Origin: Scolecobasidium constrictum UM 578
Lineage: Eukaryota; Ascomycota; Dothideomycetes; Venturiales; Sympoventuriaceae
Length of the DNA: 64,000 nucleotides
NCBI GenBank assembly: GCA_000611715.1
Contig: AZYM01000162.1
Span: 62,001-126,000, forward strand
Direction: 5' to 3'
A model generated the notes under the pieces. It made no database searches. It was not told the origin of the DNA and worked only from the letters and a program-made list of their open reading frames with translations. Below are positions 11,047 through 24,362 of the stretch, piece by piece (position 1 is the stretch's first letter; every line of letters starts with the position of its first letter). Position numbers and translations under genes: made by a program.

Positions 11047-13125
11047 TGTGGTTTTCTGTTGGAAAGGCCGGTTGATCTCAATTGGTGGTGAGATGTTTGA
11101 TGTTTGCTGCAATTGGTTTCGAGCTTGATTGTTTCGAGTCTGTATGATGTGAACTCGAGATCTGAGTAGATGTTGAATTGAAGATGAGCACAGAAGAGCG
11201 GACACGCATTAGATATAAATAGTTGAATGCTCGACAAAAAAGTGGAACGGAGATGCGGCTCTTAACTATTGATCTCGTCTACCCCTCCCCGAAGCAAAGG
11301 AGACGCCAGCCAGGTCAAGTCCAATTTCGTTGCTTGTTCGTCGTACACATGCCACATTCCGGTGAGCCCCCCTGCTCGAGCACAAACCCCCTGCACGCCA
11401 AAGGTACATCCCGAAGAACGCAGCCAATAGCAGCGGCTAAAAGACCTTCTAGCGCGTCTTGGACCCTTCCATAGGGCAGAGGTAAGTCCCGTCGGTGGGT
11501 CAGCTCACCGCAGGAGAGTGCTCTGAAAACAGTCACAGCGATGCGGATGGCGTGGCCTGTGCGTTCTGGCCGAACTGCTGCGTGGAGACAACGCATCAGG
11601 AAAGTTCGGTGAGCCAATGACCGCGCCAGTTGCGAGCGAGGATGAATACACATGACCGTTATCGCGGGTCTTTGACTGGTGAGTTGCGTGCACAAGACTG
11701 CATGTGAGGGAAAGCTCTGGCCATTTTGGGTCTTCTGTACGCGGTGAACTTCGCTCCCTACGATATGCAAGGATGAAGATCAAGTTTGTGAGGTGTAGGC
11801 GAGTCCGATGGTTCTCTCCACACGCGTATCGCCAGTCCAAGCTCTTGCTGAAAGTCTGGATCGTCGAGCATTGCAGCCGTCAACATCTATCAATTGTTTC
11901 GACAATCCCGCCAATCCTCATTATCTTCTGTTTCGTCTCGAAACAGTAGTTGTGATAATCCCCATAATGCCGAGCATCCGTGGGGAATCGGTACCTTGTA
12001 CCTGATGACGTTAAGGTCCATCCTCGGCCATTACTAAACTCCTTGTACACGACCGTGCTCACCTTGTATGCCTCACTATCTGATTGCACTTGACTTACTA
12101 ACACCGCAGGCAGCAAGATAACCAAGACTCGGAATTGATTCCAAGATCAGGTGTTGGAGCTGGTGAAGCAGTTCTCTCGCATTCAATGGATGCGGAGCCA
12201 GGTCCTTTGCTCGCTGGTGAAGCTGGTCCACCAGCGTGCGTCACAGCATTAGCTCCCAGACAAACTGATGATCCGTCTGCTTTCCTGCGCAGTTCATCGT
12301 TCAACACAACGTGGTCTGATCTTTTTGACTTCTCCTCAGGTACAGCTGCACTGACGGAGACGACTTCCATTGGAACAGTCCAGAATGTCTCCTCTGAAAT
12401 CGAAAGCACACAATCTCACGATGAGTCGCAATGGCGCCATTGCACGCACATGGCATTTTCCGCCAGAAACGTGTGCTTTGAAATATGCGTCCAATGAGGA
12501 TTTTGTAATCTCGTCCGTCTGCCTATACGGTGGTCGCATTTTTGCTCCGTCGAAAGCCCTACCCTCCACAGTTCTGGATCGGTGCTTAGGTATCTCCGGG
12601 TGCTAGTACCAGTCTATCTTCTCCTCTCGTACTGCAGTCAGCCTTCTTCGTTATATGGTACCAAAGTTTAAATTTGAGCTTGTCTGCCCTCTCTTCTTCT
12701 TGTTCTCGACTTCATCATTCTCACTCTTAAAAGCTTTCGAAAACAATTGACAACATTCTCTTGAGAGACGATAAAGTCTGCGTCGTTGCACAGCGTTGAC
12801 TGACCCGAACGTTGCTCCGACCCTGTCAGCCCGGTCATCGACTTAATCCGAACCATTCACATCATCAAGCCGCACCAGAATCGCTGCAGCCTTCTCGGCA
12901 GCCTCGCATTGCTTCGGACCCGTAGATAATACCGTTCAAGGACGCGTACATACACGGCGCAGACTCACATCTCCATTCGACATATATACAGCTGCTTCCA
13001 AGAGTTTTGGAAAGGCTATCAACCATCAGCACACCACGACAGCTATTCTCATTACAGCCGAGTCTCACCACATCTTCAAGACGCCGAACTAGGTCTCACC
13101 ATATCACAACCACATTCAAAAGGAA
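11047..13125. other. Intergenic region with one weak spliced candidate
   Basis: Apart from the tentative exon at 12110..12497 I see no gene. The last 400 bases are pyrimidine-rich and look like promoter and leader of the gene at 13126. Confidence 0.45.
12110..12497 (+). CDS. Tentative terminal exon of an unidentified gene
   Basis: An open frame ends at 12497 and follows an intron-like segment 12066..12109 (44 bp: GTATGC, a TTACTAACA branch, CCGCAG), which matches the local intron consensus very well. The encoded segment starts QQDNQDSELIPRSGVG and is polar without a known domain. The upstream exon frame (PDDVKVHPRPLLNSLY) is open back to a stop near 11965 but has no ATG, so the 5' end is missing or further spliced. 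A minus-strand frame overlaps. I do not recognise the product, and it may be an artefact. Confidence 0.25.
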
Positions 13126-13620
13126 ATGGACTTCCAAACCGACTTCCTTGGTCTTGACAACGTTTCTACATACTACAACGCTGCTCCATCTTCCCATAGG
13201 AGAAGAACATCAACCATGTCGACCTCATCCTCATCATCGACCACATCCTCACCAGTCATGAGCAAATCATCCCCGCTATACTCCCCACCGACTCCCGCGC
13301 CACGAAATCTGCACAAATACAATCATCATCGTCAATCGTCTGACCTCTCAACTGAGGTCGATGCCGGCGCAGTCGCTGCATTTGGTGCTCTGCGAACGCA
13401 ATCTCGACGATCCAAGTCTCCACGACCGTCGTCATCAATAGAGGTCGAGATCGAACGTGGCTCACAGTCAAGCACTTCATCGCCGATCGCGATACCACCG
13501 CGAACTACTGCAGCAAGGACGACTATGAGTGCACGAAGGAGGGCAGATCTGCAGGCTGGTGTCGTGGGCATGAGGAGGGCAATGGACATGGCTGGCTTCG
13601 GGGCACACATGAACTCTTAA
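13126..13620 (+). CDS. Hypothetical Ser-rich protein, 164 aa
   Basis: A single uninterrupted frame from ATG to TAA encoding MDFQTDFLGLDNVSTYYNAA at its start. A long Ser/Thr/Pro-rich tract follows (TSSSSSTTSSPVMSKSSP), then a more ordered C-terminus with RRRADLQAGVVGMRRAMDMAG that could form a helix. No signal peptide, membrane segment or catalytic motif is visible. A CT-rich leader precedes it, as in other genes here. The function is unknown. The codon pattern and the patterned C-terminal helix make it more likely real than not. Confidence 0.55.
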   Translation: MDFQTDFLGLDNVSTYYNAAPSSHRRRTSTMSTSSSSSTTSSPVMSKSSPLYSPPTPAPRNLHKYNHHRQSSDLSTEVDAGAVAAFGALRTQSRRSKSPRPSSSIEVEIERGSQSSTSSPIAIPPRTTAARTTMSARRRADLQAGVVGMRRAMDMAGFGAHMNS

Positions 13621-14082
13621 GTTCGCACGGAGGATGCCTGTGATTGAATCTCAATATTTTGGGCATGGGACAGCGAGGAGTTTTGTGCTTTTTGCTTTTG
13701 AGCGTTTGGGCTGGGAACTTTGAAGACAAAATGTAAGATACCATTGAAGGAAGCAAAGGTCGAGCCAACTGGCTCCCAAAATCAGCGCAAACAATTGAAC
13801 ATCATCGCTCATTTCTTCGATGCACATTGTTATAGTTTCACTTTCTTTCCATTGCGCGACTCGCTAATGCTAGCCTGACACGTCAAACAGAATGCCACGT
13901 CTAGCATCTGATGATGGTGGATAATCTGACATTAAGAAAAATGGATGATACCCAAGATGATCCGTGCTACCCAGCAGAACGCCGCGATACGCACGAGTAT
14001 TCCCAGCGATGATGTGATGCACAATCTCATATCATAGATGATTCCTAAATAGCTTCAGAGAAGGTGTCAAAGGTGACTGAAC
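13621..14082. other. Convergent 3' flanks
   Basis: This lies between the 13126 gene and the subtilisin gene, which converge. No further gene or structured RNA was seen. Confidence 0.6.
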
Positions 14083-15842
14083 TTAGTTCAGCTCCTCGAC
14101 GAACTCCTTGATCTCCTCCTCGACAAAGTCCTCGATCTCAGCGGTGAGCTTGTGGATCTTGGCTGCGATGTCCTTGCTGCTCTTGTGGATGAAGTGAGAG
14201 GCGTGCTCAAGCTCCTCCTCGATCTCAACCTTGGTCGGCAGTTGGATGGTGTACTCCTTCTCCTGCTCACGAGTGACCTTGTACGAGCCCTTGTCAACGA
14301 TGTCGGAGTAGTTGGAGACGCCCCCACCGTTCCAGGCAAGGATCTGTAATAAATGTTAGTATCGTTGTAAGAGTAACGACAAAGTGGTGGACTTACGTTA
14401 GCAGTACCAGCTGGGACATCATCAAGAGCATCCTCAGTGGCAATTGCCAGGAGGTTAGCCTTGAGCTTCTTTGGTGTGATCTCAGCAACAGCATAGGCGG
14501 AGTCCTTGGCTGGCTGCAGAGAAAGCAGGTAGGCGAGAAGGCCAGCAATATGTGGCGAAGCCATGGAGGTACCGGAGATGGTGTTGATGGCATACTTGCT
14601 GCCGATCCAGGTGGACTGGATGTTCAGACCTGGGGCAAAGATGTCGTTGCACTTGCCATAGTTGGAGAAGTAGGCACGGGTGTCCTCAAGAGTGGACGCA
14701 CCAACGGTGACGGCCTTCTCGGCGGCAGCTGGGGAGTAGTTGCAGGAGTCGGCGTTGTCGTTACCAGCAGCAACAGCGAAGTGAATACCAGCATCGACAG
14801 CGGCGTTGACGGCAGCATCGAGGGTTGGCGACTTGCCACCACCCAAGCTCATGTTCGCAGCAGAGCCCTTGAAGCCCTTGTGCTTGCCATCCTTAGCCGC
14901 GGCCATCTTGGCGGAGTGCGACTCAGCAGCATACTCGACACCCTTGACGACATCGGACATAGTGCCGGATCCGTTGGAGCGGAGAACCTTGACAGCGATG
15001 ACATTGGCCTTCTTGGCAACTCCGTACTTCTTGCCGGCGACAGTGCCAGAGCAGTGAGTCCCGTGACCGTTGCCGTCCTCATCAGCGTCGTTGGCTGGGA
15101 TAGTCTTGCCCCAGGAGGCACGGCCCTCAAAGTCAACGTGAGCGATGTTGGTGCCAGTGTCAATGACATAGACATCGACACCCTCGCCGCCATCAGCAGA
15201 GTACAGGTACTTGTTGAATGTGCCGAAGTTGAGCGACTTGCGGTGGGAGATACGGGCAAGACCCCACGGAGCGTTCTTCTCCGTCTCTGGGGACTCGAGA
15301 GTGTGGACTTCTTGGTCCTGCTCGATGTATTCGACCTGTGGTAGTAGTAATGTCAGTATGCGTTTCAGGTGTGCAAATGATGTGTCTTGTGGTCGTTGCT
15401 ATGGCCATCCCGGAGTGTTGCGTGACCACTTGCCGGGATGTTGTGATAGCTCCGGGTTGGTGTCTGAGAGCGGCGGGCGACTCACATCTGGGTGCCTGCG
15501 GAGCTGCTCCAGCACGGCGTCATCAAAGTGGCCGGAGTAGCCCATGAAGGTGCCGGCAATGTTGTACGTGTGCTTCATGCCCTCCATGACGTTGTCAACG
15601 ATGCCTCGCTTCCGGAGCTCGAACTTTCGTGACTCGGTCTGGACGTGCAGGTCGTTGACCCAGGCATGGTGGGCAGCAGCCTCGCCGTGCTTCACATGGT
15701 CCTTGAACTTGACGATGTAGCTGTTTGGGATGTGCTTTGCGTTCACCGACTGGATCACTGGCGCCTCGGGTATCGAGCCGATGCTGAACAGTGGTGATGC
15801 AGCAGCGCCTGCGACGAGGCCAAGCAGTGCGCCGGCCTTCAT
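14083..15842 (-). CDS. Subtilisin-like serine protease (S8, vacuolar Prb1 type)
   Basis: A 518-residue pre-pro-protease. Exons: 15486..15842, 14397..15335 and 14083..14343. The introns are 150 bp (15336..15485) and 53 bp (14344..14396). The signal peptide is MKAGALLGLVAGAAASPLF. The inhibitor I9 propeptide includes NSYIVKFKDHVKHGEAAAHH and VEYIEQDQEVHT. The catalytic triad is Asp in VYVIDTGTN, His in GHGTHCSGT and Ser in GTSMASPH, with the oxyanion Asn in AAGNDN. A charged C-terminal tail (EEELEHASHFIHKSSKD ... EEIKEFVEELN) is as in vacuolar proteinase B and the fungal vacuolar serine protease allergens. It is likely active in vacuolar protein turnover, although secretion cannot be excluded. 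Confidence 0.93.
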
Positions 15843-16552
15843 GGTGACAGGTGGCGAGTGTGTGTTATGAGAAGAGACAAAGAAGATGGAAAGAGGAAGT
15901 GTGGGAGGAAGTCCGGCTGATGAATACTTGTAGTATTCTGGTCAGTGGACAGCTGGTGGAGGAGTGGATTGGGGAAGAGAGATGCAGGTGCTGGAGAGCT
16001 GCAGGCTGGCGATAAGCAACGTCACGAGAGCACGGTCACGGACGCTCGCGGGCTGTGCATCCGCCACAGTTTCGCTTGAAATGTGGAGGCCGGCGGAGCT
16101 CAATGATTGGCTGCCGCTTCAGGCGCACAAGGCTACCACTCAAATGTCCATCTTCAACTGACGCGCAAACAGTTTGAGATGTGGGATCTGTGGAGAATTT
16201 GAATAATGTCAGAGCCGCAGACTAGCTAGTCGAGTTGGAGCTTCCTCTGTGAATGTGGCAGGCACGATCGAACGTGCAGCTGTTCGTTCCTTCCTCAAAA
16301 ATCTCCGTAAGCGTCAGACGCAGCCTCGAGTCCGCTGCCCGCAAGCTGCAGCAGTCTAGAATCGGCGTCATACTAAATAGAGTCACCTACATAAACTTGT
16401 CACCATAAGTTACACGCACAGCAGAGTCTTAGGGCGAGTGCCCGAATCAACGCGCTCTCGCATGCGTCGCTCCTTCCTCACCGCGACATGATCCTCCGAC
16501 CCGGCACCTCCATTTCCTTCGTAGCTCTTGGAGACGGCGGAGGACCACGATA
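15843..16552. other. Divergent promoter region, subtilisin and BEACH gene
   Basis: About 700 bp between two divergent starts. No gene is supported. It holds both promoters. Confidence 0.6.
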
Positions 16553-19500
16553 ATGGCAGACGCCGCGGCGCTCACGACCGACATACGTGGGGCGCTCAAG
16601 ATCATCAATGATACACTGGAAGCAAGAGGCGCCCATACGACGAGCACAGATGTACAGGCGTATTGTTTGCAGCTGCGCAACATTCAGCAGCTCCTCATAG
16701 AGCAGGCAGGCAGCGATGGCGGCGGCAGTGCAGTCAATAACGCACGCAACACCTTCAGGCATGAAAATGGCTTCGAGGCGCTGCTGCGGGTCTTGAGAGC
16801 GCAATCTGGGTACTACGATGCTTCGAAATTGTCAAGAGACGAGAGAGCAGAGTTCTTCGAGCTGCTGAAGGCTGTCTTCAATGTGCTATCAGAGGGATTA
16901 GGCGAACACTCTGGCAACAGGAGATACTTTGCCAATCGAGTCGAAGGCGGAGGATGGCATGCGCTTGAGCAAGCTCTCATCAGCAGTGGACTGGCAAGCA
17001 CATCAGATGACGCGGGCAACGGGCTTAGCCAGCTCTTTGGCTTGCTTGTTTCCTTTGCGCTCGCCGACGACACCTTCTACTTCATATTTCGAAGCTATGG
17101 AACGCCCACCACGAAATCACCAAGCGTCGAGGATGTACAGAAAGAGCTGCGAAAGACCTTCAATGGCAATGAGCTGCTACGAAATCCTGAGGTCGTGCCT
17201 ACGATATTCAGCTTTTGGCAGCTCTTTCTGGCGTCTTCAGAATCCTCAAGCAATGCTACGCTCTCGCTGGCGGTACTCTCTGCGCTCAACGTCATCGCAA
17301 GCATATCGATCCGGAATTGTGTCAAGCTGCATGAGGCTGGACTGCTGGGGCTTATGCTTCCTTACTGTCTTGATCAAGAAACGAGTGTCCAAGCATCGGC
17401 TCGACCGCTTGTCACACAACTCTGTCAAAGTTTGATACGGTATGGAGTTGGGAAGCTCGACGATGCAGCTCTGTTGTACAAGCAGGCACAATCCTCAGAC
17501 GCAGCCGCTACATTCTTACTCGAAGCTTTGCATCATTCTCGCCCTCAATTCATTCAATTCGACCTTTCTTTGCATGGATACAGCTCTGCTGAGCTCCCGA
17601 CAATGGGTCGTGTATTCCCCCCTCCCAACTCTGGCTATACGATCAGCACATGGATCTGCGTCGATGAATTCGACAACAGCTGCCACACCACCATCTTTGG
17701 TGCATACGACTACACCCAAACGTCTTTCATCCTTCTATATCTCGAGAAAGACTCGCATCAGCTCATTCTGCAGACTTCAATCAAGGCAGATCGGCCGAGC
17801 GTTCGCTTCAGGGGCGCGCAGTTCAAGCAGAACGAATGGTATCACATCGCCCTTGTGCACGATCGACCGCGGTTCAAAGGCACCTCGTCTGCGCATCTAT
17901 ATGTAAATGGCAAATACATCGAAAAGCAGAAAGTCCTATGGCCGTCTCCACCCCCAACTTCAGCTGGTCCCGATGGCACACCGCGTATGAGCGCCGTGCA
18001 AGCATATCTGGGCACGCCGGAGCATCTTGCTCCAAGAATCGGACGCAACGTTTGGAAGTCCAAGTTCAGCATGTCCAGCTTCAACCTGATCTATCAAAGT
18101 TTGACACAGGACGTCATTACTGTGCACAGGCACTTGGGACCACGGTACAATGGCATTGGTCAGGACATGCTTGGGTCTTTCATGAGTTATCGCGATTCGG
18201 CAGCGATGAACAGACATAACGAAGACTTGCATCCAGGTAACGAAGATCACTCAGACATCAGCAAAATGACGAGAATGCGAGGCAGTCTACTGGTGCCTGA
18301 AAGCGCATTTGTGCTATCGCTTTCGCCAACTAGCGTGCTCGACAATGAAGACGGAAACAATGTCGACGAATCACGACTCAGCGACAATCTGTCGAAAGAG
18401 GCTCAGCGCATGCTTCGCAAGCTGACTCGGGTCGGAGGCCAAGCAGTAATGCTCAATGCAGCTGTGGGCAGCTTCAATAATGCCCTCACGCACCCATACG
18501 GCGTCGCAATCCTTACAGGCGAGCCTGTGGTCTCCGTGCCACAAGCTTTAGATGAGGCTTCCTGGAGACTGGCGGGCTGTGCCGCCACTGGACTGAAGCT
18601 TGTCGAGCTGGCTACAACGAAAGAAGCTGTGCTCAGAGCAACCGAGATCCTCTTTGCGAGCTTAGGAAGCAGCTGGCGGAATAGCGAGGCAATGGAGCGA
18701 GATGGTTACCAAGTCCTCGCTGGCATCCTACGGGAGAAGCTTGGAATGAGCTCCATATTTGGATCAGATGCGCCACGCACCAAGATCGCAGCGGTTGATG
18801 TCAATGACCGCGAGGAGCTTGCATTGGAACTTTTGCGGCTTATACTCAAGTTCGTGGGCTACAACGAGCGTGATCCCAAGAGAAGCATGATGATCAATCC
18901 GCTGGCATATCGGGTCTTGCTCATGGACTTCGACACATGGCGCCGCACGCCTATCGCTACGCAGAAGATCTACTATGGACAATTTCTGCATTTTGCATCC
19001 CGAGATTGCGTCTACCACCGCTTCAACGTAAAACGACTCACCCGGATGCGACTGGTCAAGCAGCTCTTGAATGCCTTGAAGGGAGAAAGCTTCAGCAAGG
19101 ATGTCTTCCCGGACTTCTTGGAGGCTTTCACTGCATTACTGCAATTCAACATGACAGGCGACAATCTGCGAAGTCTTGCGCTCTTCGTCACATACGCCTT
19201 CCAAGACAGCAGGGTGGCACAGAGCAGGAATTATCCAAAGACTGCAGTTGCGACACGTGCTCCATCACTACCAGTAGCAGGCTTGGCACCGCATTCAGCG
19301 CATGGCACGCCTCGAAGTGCCAGTCCAAACACGAACGGCAGCGACTCCGCCGACAGCGTGTCCCCGTACGAAGTCGGTGTCTCCATCCTAACACTTATGA
19401 CCGACCTTCTCACAGCGCCAACGCCGCAATCTCACGATGATATCATCAAATTCAGGAACACGGTTAGCAACCGGTGGCTGCAATTCCAGCTCGACGAACG

Positions 19501-22500
19501 GAGTGATGCACGTGTCATTGTGCTTACTTTGCGTATTCTCTGCCGCGTGCTTGTTGTAAGCGACGCGCAGCACACCAAACGTTACGCTGAAAAGCATGGC
19601 GGTTTCGTGATACTGGCAAAGAGACTTGCGAAGTGGTGGAATACGCCGCAGGTGTGGACGCTATGCTTCTGCCTATTATTCAGAGTTGACCCAGCAACTG
19701 TTGACCTTGAAGGAGAGTTCAATATTTTCAGCTTGAGCGACATTTTCTCCAAGCAGAAAGGTGGACTGAAGGTGCAAGTGCCGGAAGTGATGGGCGTGCT
19801 AGCTGCAATGCTAGAGTGTGGCTTGCACGAGCTGATCAGAGAGGGCTACACCGCGTCACAGTCACAAGCCCAGACTTCCGAAGGTGCACAAAAGAATGGT
19901 CCAACGAGTCGACCGTCTGTGGCAAGAGAGCGTTCTATGTCCCTACACATGGACAAATTCTCACGAGCAAGCAGTAGGAGCTCCATGCAACGCCTAGCAG
20001 GCGATGCAGACGTCTTGAACACGATCACGAGCTTTATGCGCGACCTCTACACCGAGTCACCGGGCTTCAAAGACTGGGCCGCCACCTCGACATACGTGCA
20101 GCAGCTTCTCTTCGTGCTATACCCTGTCATCGTTACTGCGGACAAGGTCTCAGCGGAAACGGAACTTCAATCTCGGGGAGGAAGTCTGACCTTTGAAGGA
20201 AAGGAAGTCGTGATGCGCCCACACGTGTCAAGTGAGAACCTAAAGCCGCCAGCTGTAAGGACGAGAGATGTGGAGACCGAGCTGAGTGGCAGTCCGACAA
20301 GTCAACGGAGCATACCATTCCGGAGAGCGAGCAGCTTTGTGCTCATCAGCACTGATCGAGAAACACTTGGACAGGGCGAACATGCCAAATTCAATGCTGT
20401 CATGAGCCCAACAAGTACGTCTGCACCCGTTGAGCTGCGGGTCTCCAATGGTGTCGTAGAAGGGCTGCTCACAGTTATCACCAATGTTTTCCTCGATCAG
20501 GTACTGACGCGCAAGGACTTCAATGGCTTTGGACTATTCCTCAAGGTCCCACCTGGGTTCCAAGAACACCAAGCTTACTTCGAGTCCTTCGTGTTGAAGA
20601 GCGTTATGAGCGCGCTAAGCAAAGAATTGCGCATGAACAAGGCGTGGGCGACTGAACCAAGAATCATCACCAACGTGTCTCGATACGCTGGACATATGGC
20701 CGAAGCACTCTTCGAAGGCTGGTTCATCGGCGAGTTGAGTGCAGAGCCATTGCTTGAGTTCGTGGGAGGTGTGCTTGAGCACCTTCAACGGCCTGATATC
20801 AAGGCGCTGAAGTCAGTCCGATTGTGCGAGTCGGCAGTACATTCGCTTGAGAGGACTTTTATGCGCGTCTTGCTGTATCAGCTTTCGTCACTGAACGAAA
20901 TCGTCGATGAGAAGCAAGCGCTGGCGTTCTTCCAGAAATTGACCTTCTGGCAGACGGTCATACTGGCTTGTGAGGACACACTGCCTACATTTCTGCGGCT
21001 ACTATTCTATCTACTCTATGTCAAATATTGTAGTCCAGTCAGCAAGATAAGGACAGCAGCTCTGGAGTTCTGGCGATCGCTGCTCGTGCAGAAACCTGCG
21101 GAGGCGTCACGTGTGCTCACTGAAGCACTGCACGGGGAGAACAAGCATCTCGGTCGCAGCTTCATGGACCTCACAGAGCTCGACAATGACGCATTCATGG
21201 CGTGGACGGACACCTTCAAGGCCGATCTTGACGCCATGTTCAACGGCAGTCTGGCGCGAGACTGGGAACACTTCGTTGCCGAGCAGAATCGAGACACGGA
21301 GAAGACGGCAGAGAGCCGCATCAGCCGACGTAGAGAGAAGCTGAAGATATGGCGCGATGAAGAGCTCAGAGCCGAGACTGCTATGCGGGAGCATGAAAGC
21401 GCAGGTGGAAACTGGCGAAGGAACATCTTCGTGTCTGAGCGGCTGAAGCACCAACGAGCCCTACAAGACCAGCAAGACAATCTGACATATACTGGGAGCA
21501 CATTGCAGAAATTCGATCAGGTGCTGAAGGGACCTTGTGCGCTGTACGAAGCTGATGCGGAGCCGAAGTGGCGACTGGACGAGACGGAAGGCGAGCACAG
21601 GATGCGCGCGAGAGTCGTACCTGACCGACTTACACGACACGAGGACTACCAGCCAAAGCGCAAGGGTAGCGACATGTATCCGAAAAAGCAGTCGAGTTTG
21701 AAGCTGGACACGAACGTCAATGTACCGAGCACGAAAGACCTGGTCGGAACAACGCCTGCAGTCTCTGCAAGTCCAGCACCAGGGAACTTCCTTGAGCCGG
21801 GTCGCCAGCGCGCCAGCAGTGCGAGCGCAATGGGTCCAGCTGGTGCGTCAGAGGAAGACTTCGAGGTCATTGAGGATCCCAAAGTTGACGACGAGGGGTT
21901 CGAGGACAAGAACCGCCGAGTCATGCGGACTCTTGAGCGGGGAGACCAGATCCAGCATCTCTTCAATGTGTCGCGAATTATCGCGCTTGAAGCCTGCGAA
22001 GGTCTCCTCATCTTTGGCAAACATTGCCTTTACCTGATCGACAATTTCCTGCAGCGTGCCGATGGCGAAGTCATTCGTGTCTGGCAAGCTACAGCTGAGG
22101 AACGAGATCCATATCTCCAGTTGCTGCCAGATCAAGATCCCAAGAAGGGAAAGCTGAGACAGAGTATCACGGATCAGACGAGCCGACATTGGCGATGGTC
22201 CGACGTGATGGTCATCTCGAAGCGAAGTTTCCTTCTCAGAGATGTTGCCCTTGAGCTATTCTTCACGGATGGACGCAGCTACCTCCTTACCGCGAGATCG
22301 AAGGACGAACGCGATGCTCTATACAAGAAGCTGATCGAGCGAGCACCGCATCTGACGTCCTCATCCGTGCCACCATTTCCGGAGGACGCGTGGCGGTTGG
22401 ACTCATGGCGGCATCCCGAAGAAATGTCGCAGGGCTTTTTGGCCAAGCTTACAAATTCTGGACCACGAGCTGCAACGAAGCAATGGCAGAACGGCGAGAT

Positions 22501-24362
22501 GTCAAATTTCCATTACTTGATGCTGCTCAACACGATGGCTGGCAGGACTTTCAACGATCTAACTCAATACCCCGTCTTTCCCTGGGTGCTGGCAGACTAC
22601 ACAAGCCAGGAGCTTGATCTCAGAGATCCGAAGACCTTCCGTGATCTTTCGAAGCCGATGGGTTGTCAGACGCCAGGCACCGATATGCAAGCTCGAGAGC
22701 GCTATTTCGCGCTCAAGGATATTGGCGGCGACATTGGACCTTATCATTTTAGCACTCACTACTCCAGCGCAACGACTGTCTCAAGCTATCTGATTAGGCT
22801 GCAACCATTCGTACAGGCCTATGTCGCCGTGCAAGGAGGCAAATTTGATGTGGCAGACCGGATGTTCGGCTCCATCAAGGGAGCATGGGAAGGCGCGTCC
22901 GGCATCAACGCGCAGGATGTACGCGAGCTGACACCGGAGTTCTTCTACCTGCCTGACTTCTTGGAGAACAAGAACAAATACGCGTTTGGCACAACAGCTA
23001 GTGGACACGAGCTCAACCATGTGCAGCTGCCTCCATGGGCGAAAGGCTCGCCTGAAATATTCATCGCGAAGCATCGCGAGGCGTTGGAGAGTCCTATCGT
23101 TAGCATGCATCTGCATCGGTGGATTGACCTCATTTTTGGATACAAGCAGACCGGCCAAGCGGCTATTGACTCCCTCAACCTCTTCCATCCATACAGCTAC
23201 GCTGGTGCGCGAAATCTGGACGAAGTCGAAGATGCAGATACGCGCAAGAGCATGGCGAACATCATACACTCATTCGGACAGACGCCGATGCAAATCTTTA
23301 CCAAGCCGCATCCTTCACGAGACGAGCTTGCACATCCATACGTGAGCTTGGACCAGATCGCACACGAGTTACGTGGTCCTCAGCTGCATTTCCAGACCAC
23401 AGATCGCGTTGCACACATCAGCGAGAGGAATGGCAAGACGCAAATATCTGGCCCATTCAGGCTCCAGATTCCGCCGCACAATGACAAGTATATGGAATGG
23501 GGTTTCGTCGATGGCAGCATACGATTCTTTGGAGACGATGGCAAGAAGCAGCTTGGCATGTTTGAACACTTGCATGTAGGACCGCCTTCTGCAGCTGTAT
23601 TTGCCGACAGTCGAACGCTGATCACGGCCGGCACGGACAGCGTGGTATCCATCTGGAACGTGGAGTATCTACCAAAAGCTATGAATGTGGTACTGCGAAC
23701 GGCTCTGTTTGGTCACAGACATCCTGTCACCACATTGGCTTGCTCGACACGATTCATGACCCTTCTCACGAGCGACAGCAGCGGCCGTGTACTGATATGG
23801 GACCTGAATCGCAATGATTTTGTCCGCGAGATCGAGTCGAAGGGACCAGAAGTGCGCATGGCGCGTATCAATAATGGCACAGGCGATGTGCTTCTCGCCA
23901 GAGGACGGAACATCAAGATCACAAGTCTTAACGGCGCTGTGCTGCTCGAACAGCGGATCTGTGAGGAGCCAGAAGATGAGGTTATGTCTGTTGCTTGGGT
24001 TGAGGCTCGTCGACACGAATGGCTTGAGAAGTCGCTTTTCCTGACTGGTCATCGCGTTGGTCTTGTGAAGTTATGGCAGAAAGTTACGACGCGCGATGGC
24101 AAGTGGGCACTTGTCCTCATCCGCAGCTTTGATGCAACGCTGCCACAGTCTTCCACACGCCGGAACAGCGATGCGAATGTCAAAGTCCCGATCACGTTGG
24201 TGCTGCCTACTGCTGGGGCAATCCACGCCGGCGACGATGCTGGCAGAGTGGTGAGTTTTGACAAGAACCTGGCGTTAGTTTGATTTGATTGTGCTTCTGG
24301 GTATGTGAGCTAGAAATGTGCTGACTTGCGTGTAGTTTTCGTGGCGGACCCGGGAAGAGTGA
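16553..24362 (+). CDS. BEACH-WD40 protein (Beige/LYST/Bph1 family)
   Basis: A very large scaffold protein of vesicle and lysosome/vacuole trafficking; yeast Bph1 and human LYST/NBEA are relatives. Exon 1, 16553..24250, is a single 7.7-kb frame. A tiny last exon, 24336..24362, follows an intron 24251..24335 (GTGAGT ... CTGACTTGCGTGTAG), giving 2574 residues and the ending AGRVFSWRTREE. Order: armadillo-like N-terminal half; concanavalin-type sandwich near residues 330-500 (SGYTISTWICVDEF); PH-BEACH near 1790-1950; BEACH near 1980-2260 (NFHYLMLLNTMAGRTFNDLT, then QYPVFPWVLADY); WD40 repeats from about 2330. Without the small exon the frame runs to 24283 with an unrelated tail. The spliced end gives the final blade strand a tryptophan and fits better. 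Confidence 0.92.

Noticed and set aside
14550..15344. 264-codon plus frame
   Set aside because: Antisense shadow of the subtilisin's catalytic exon.
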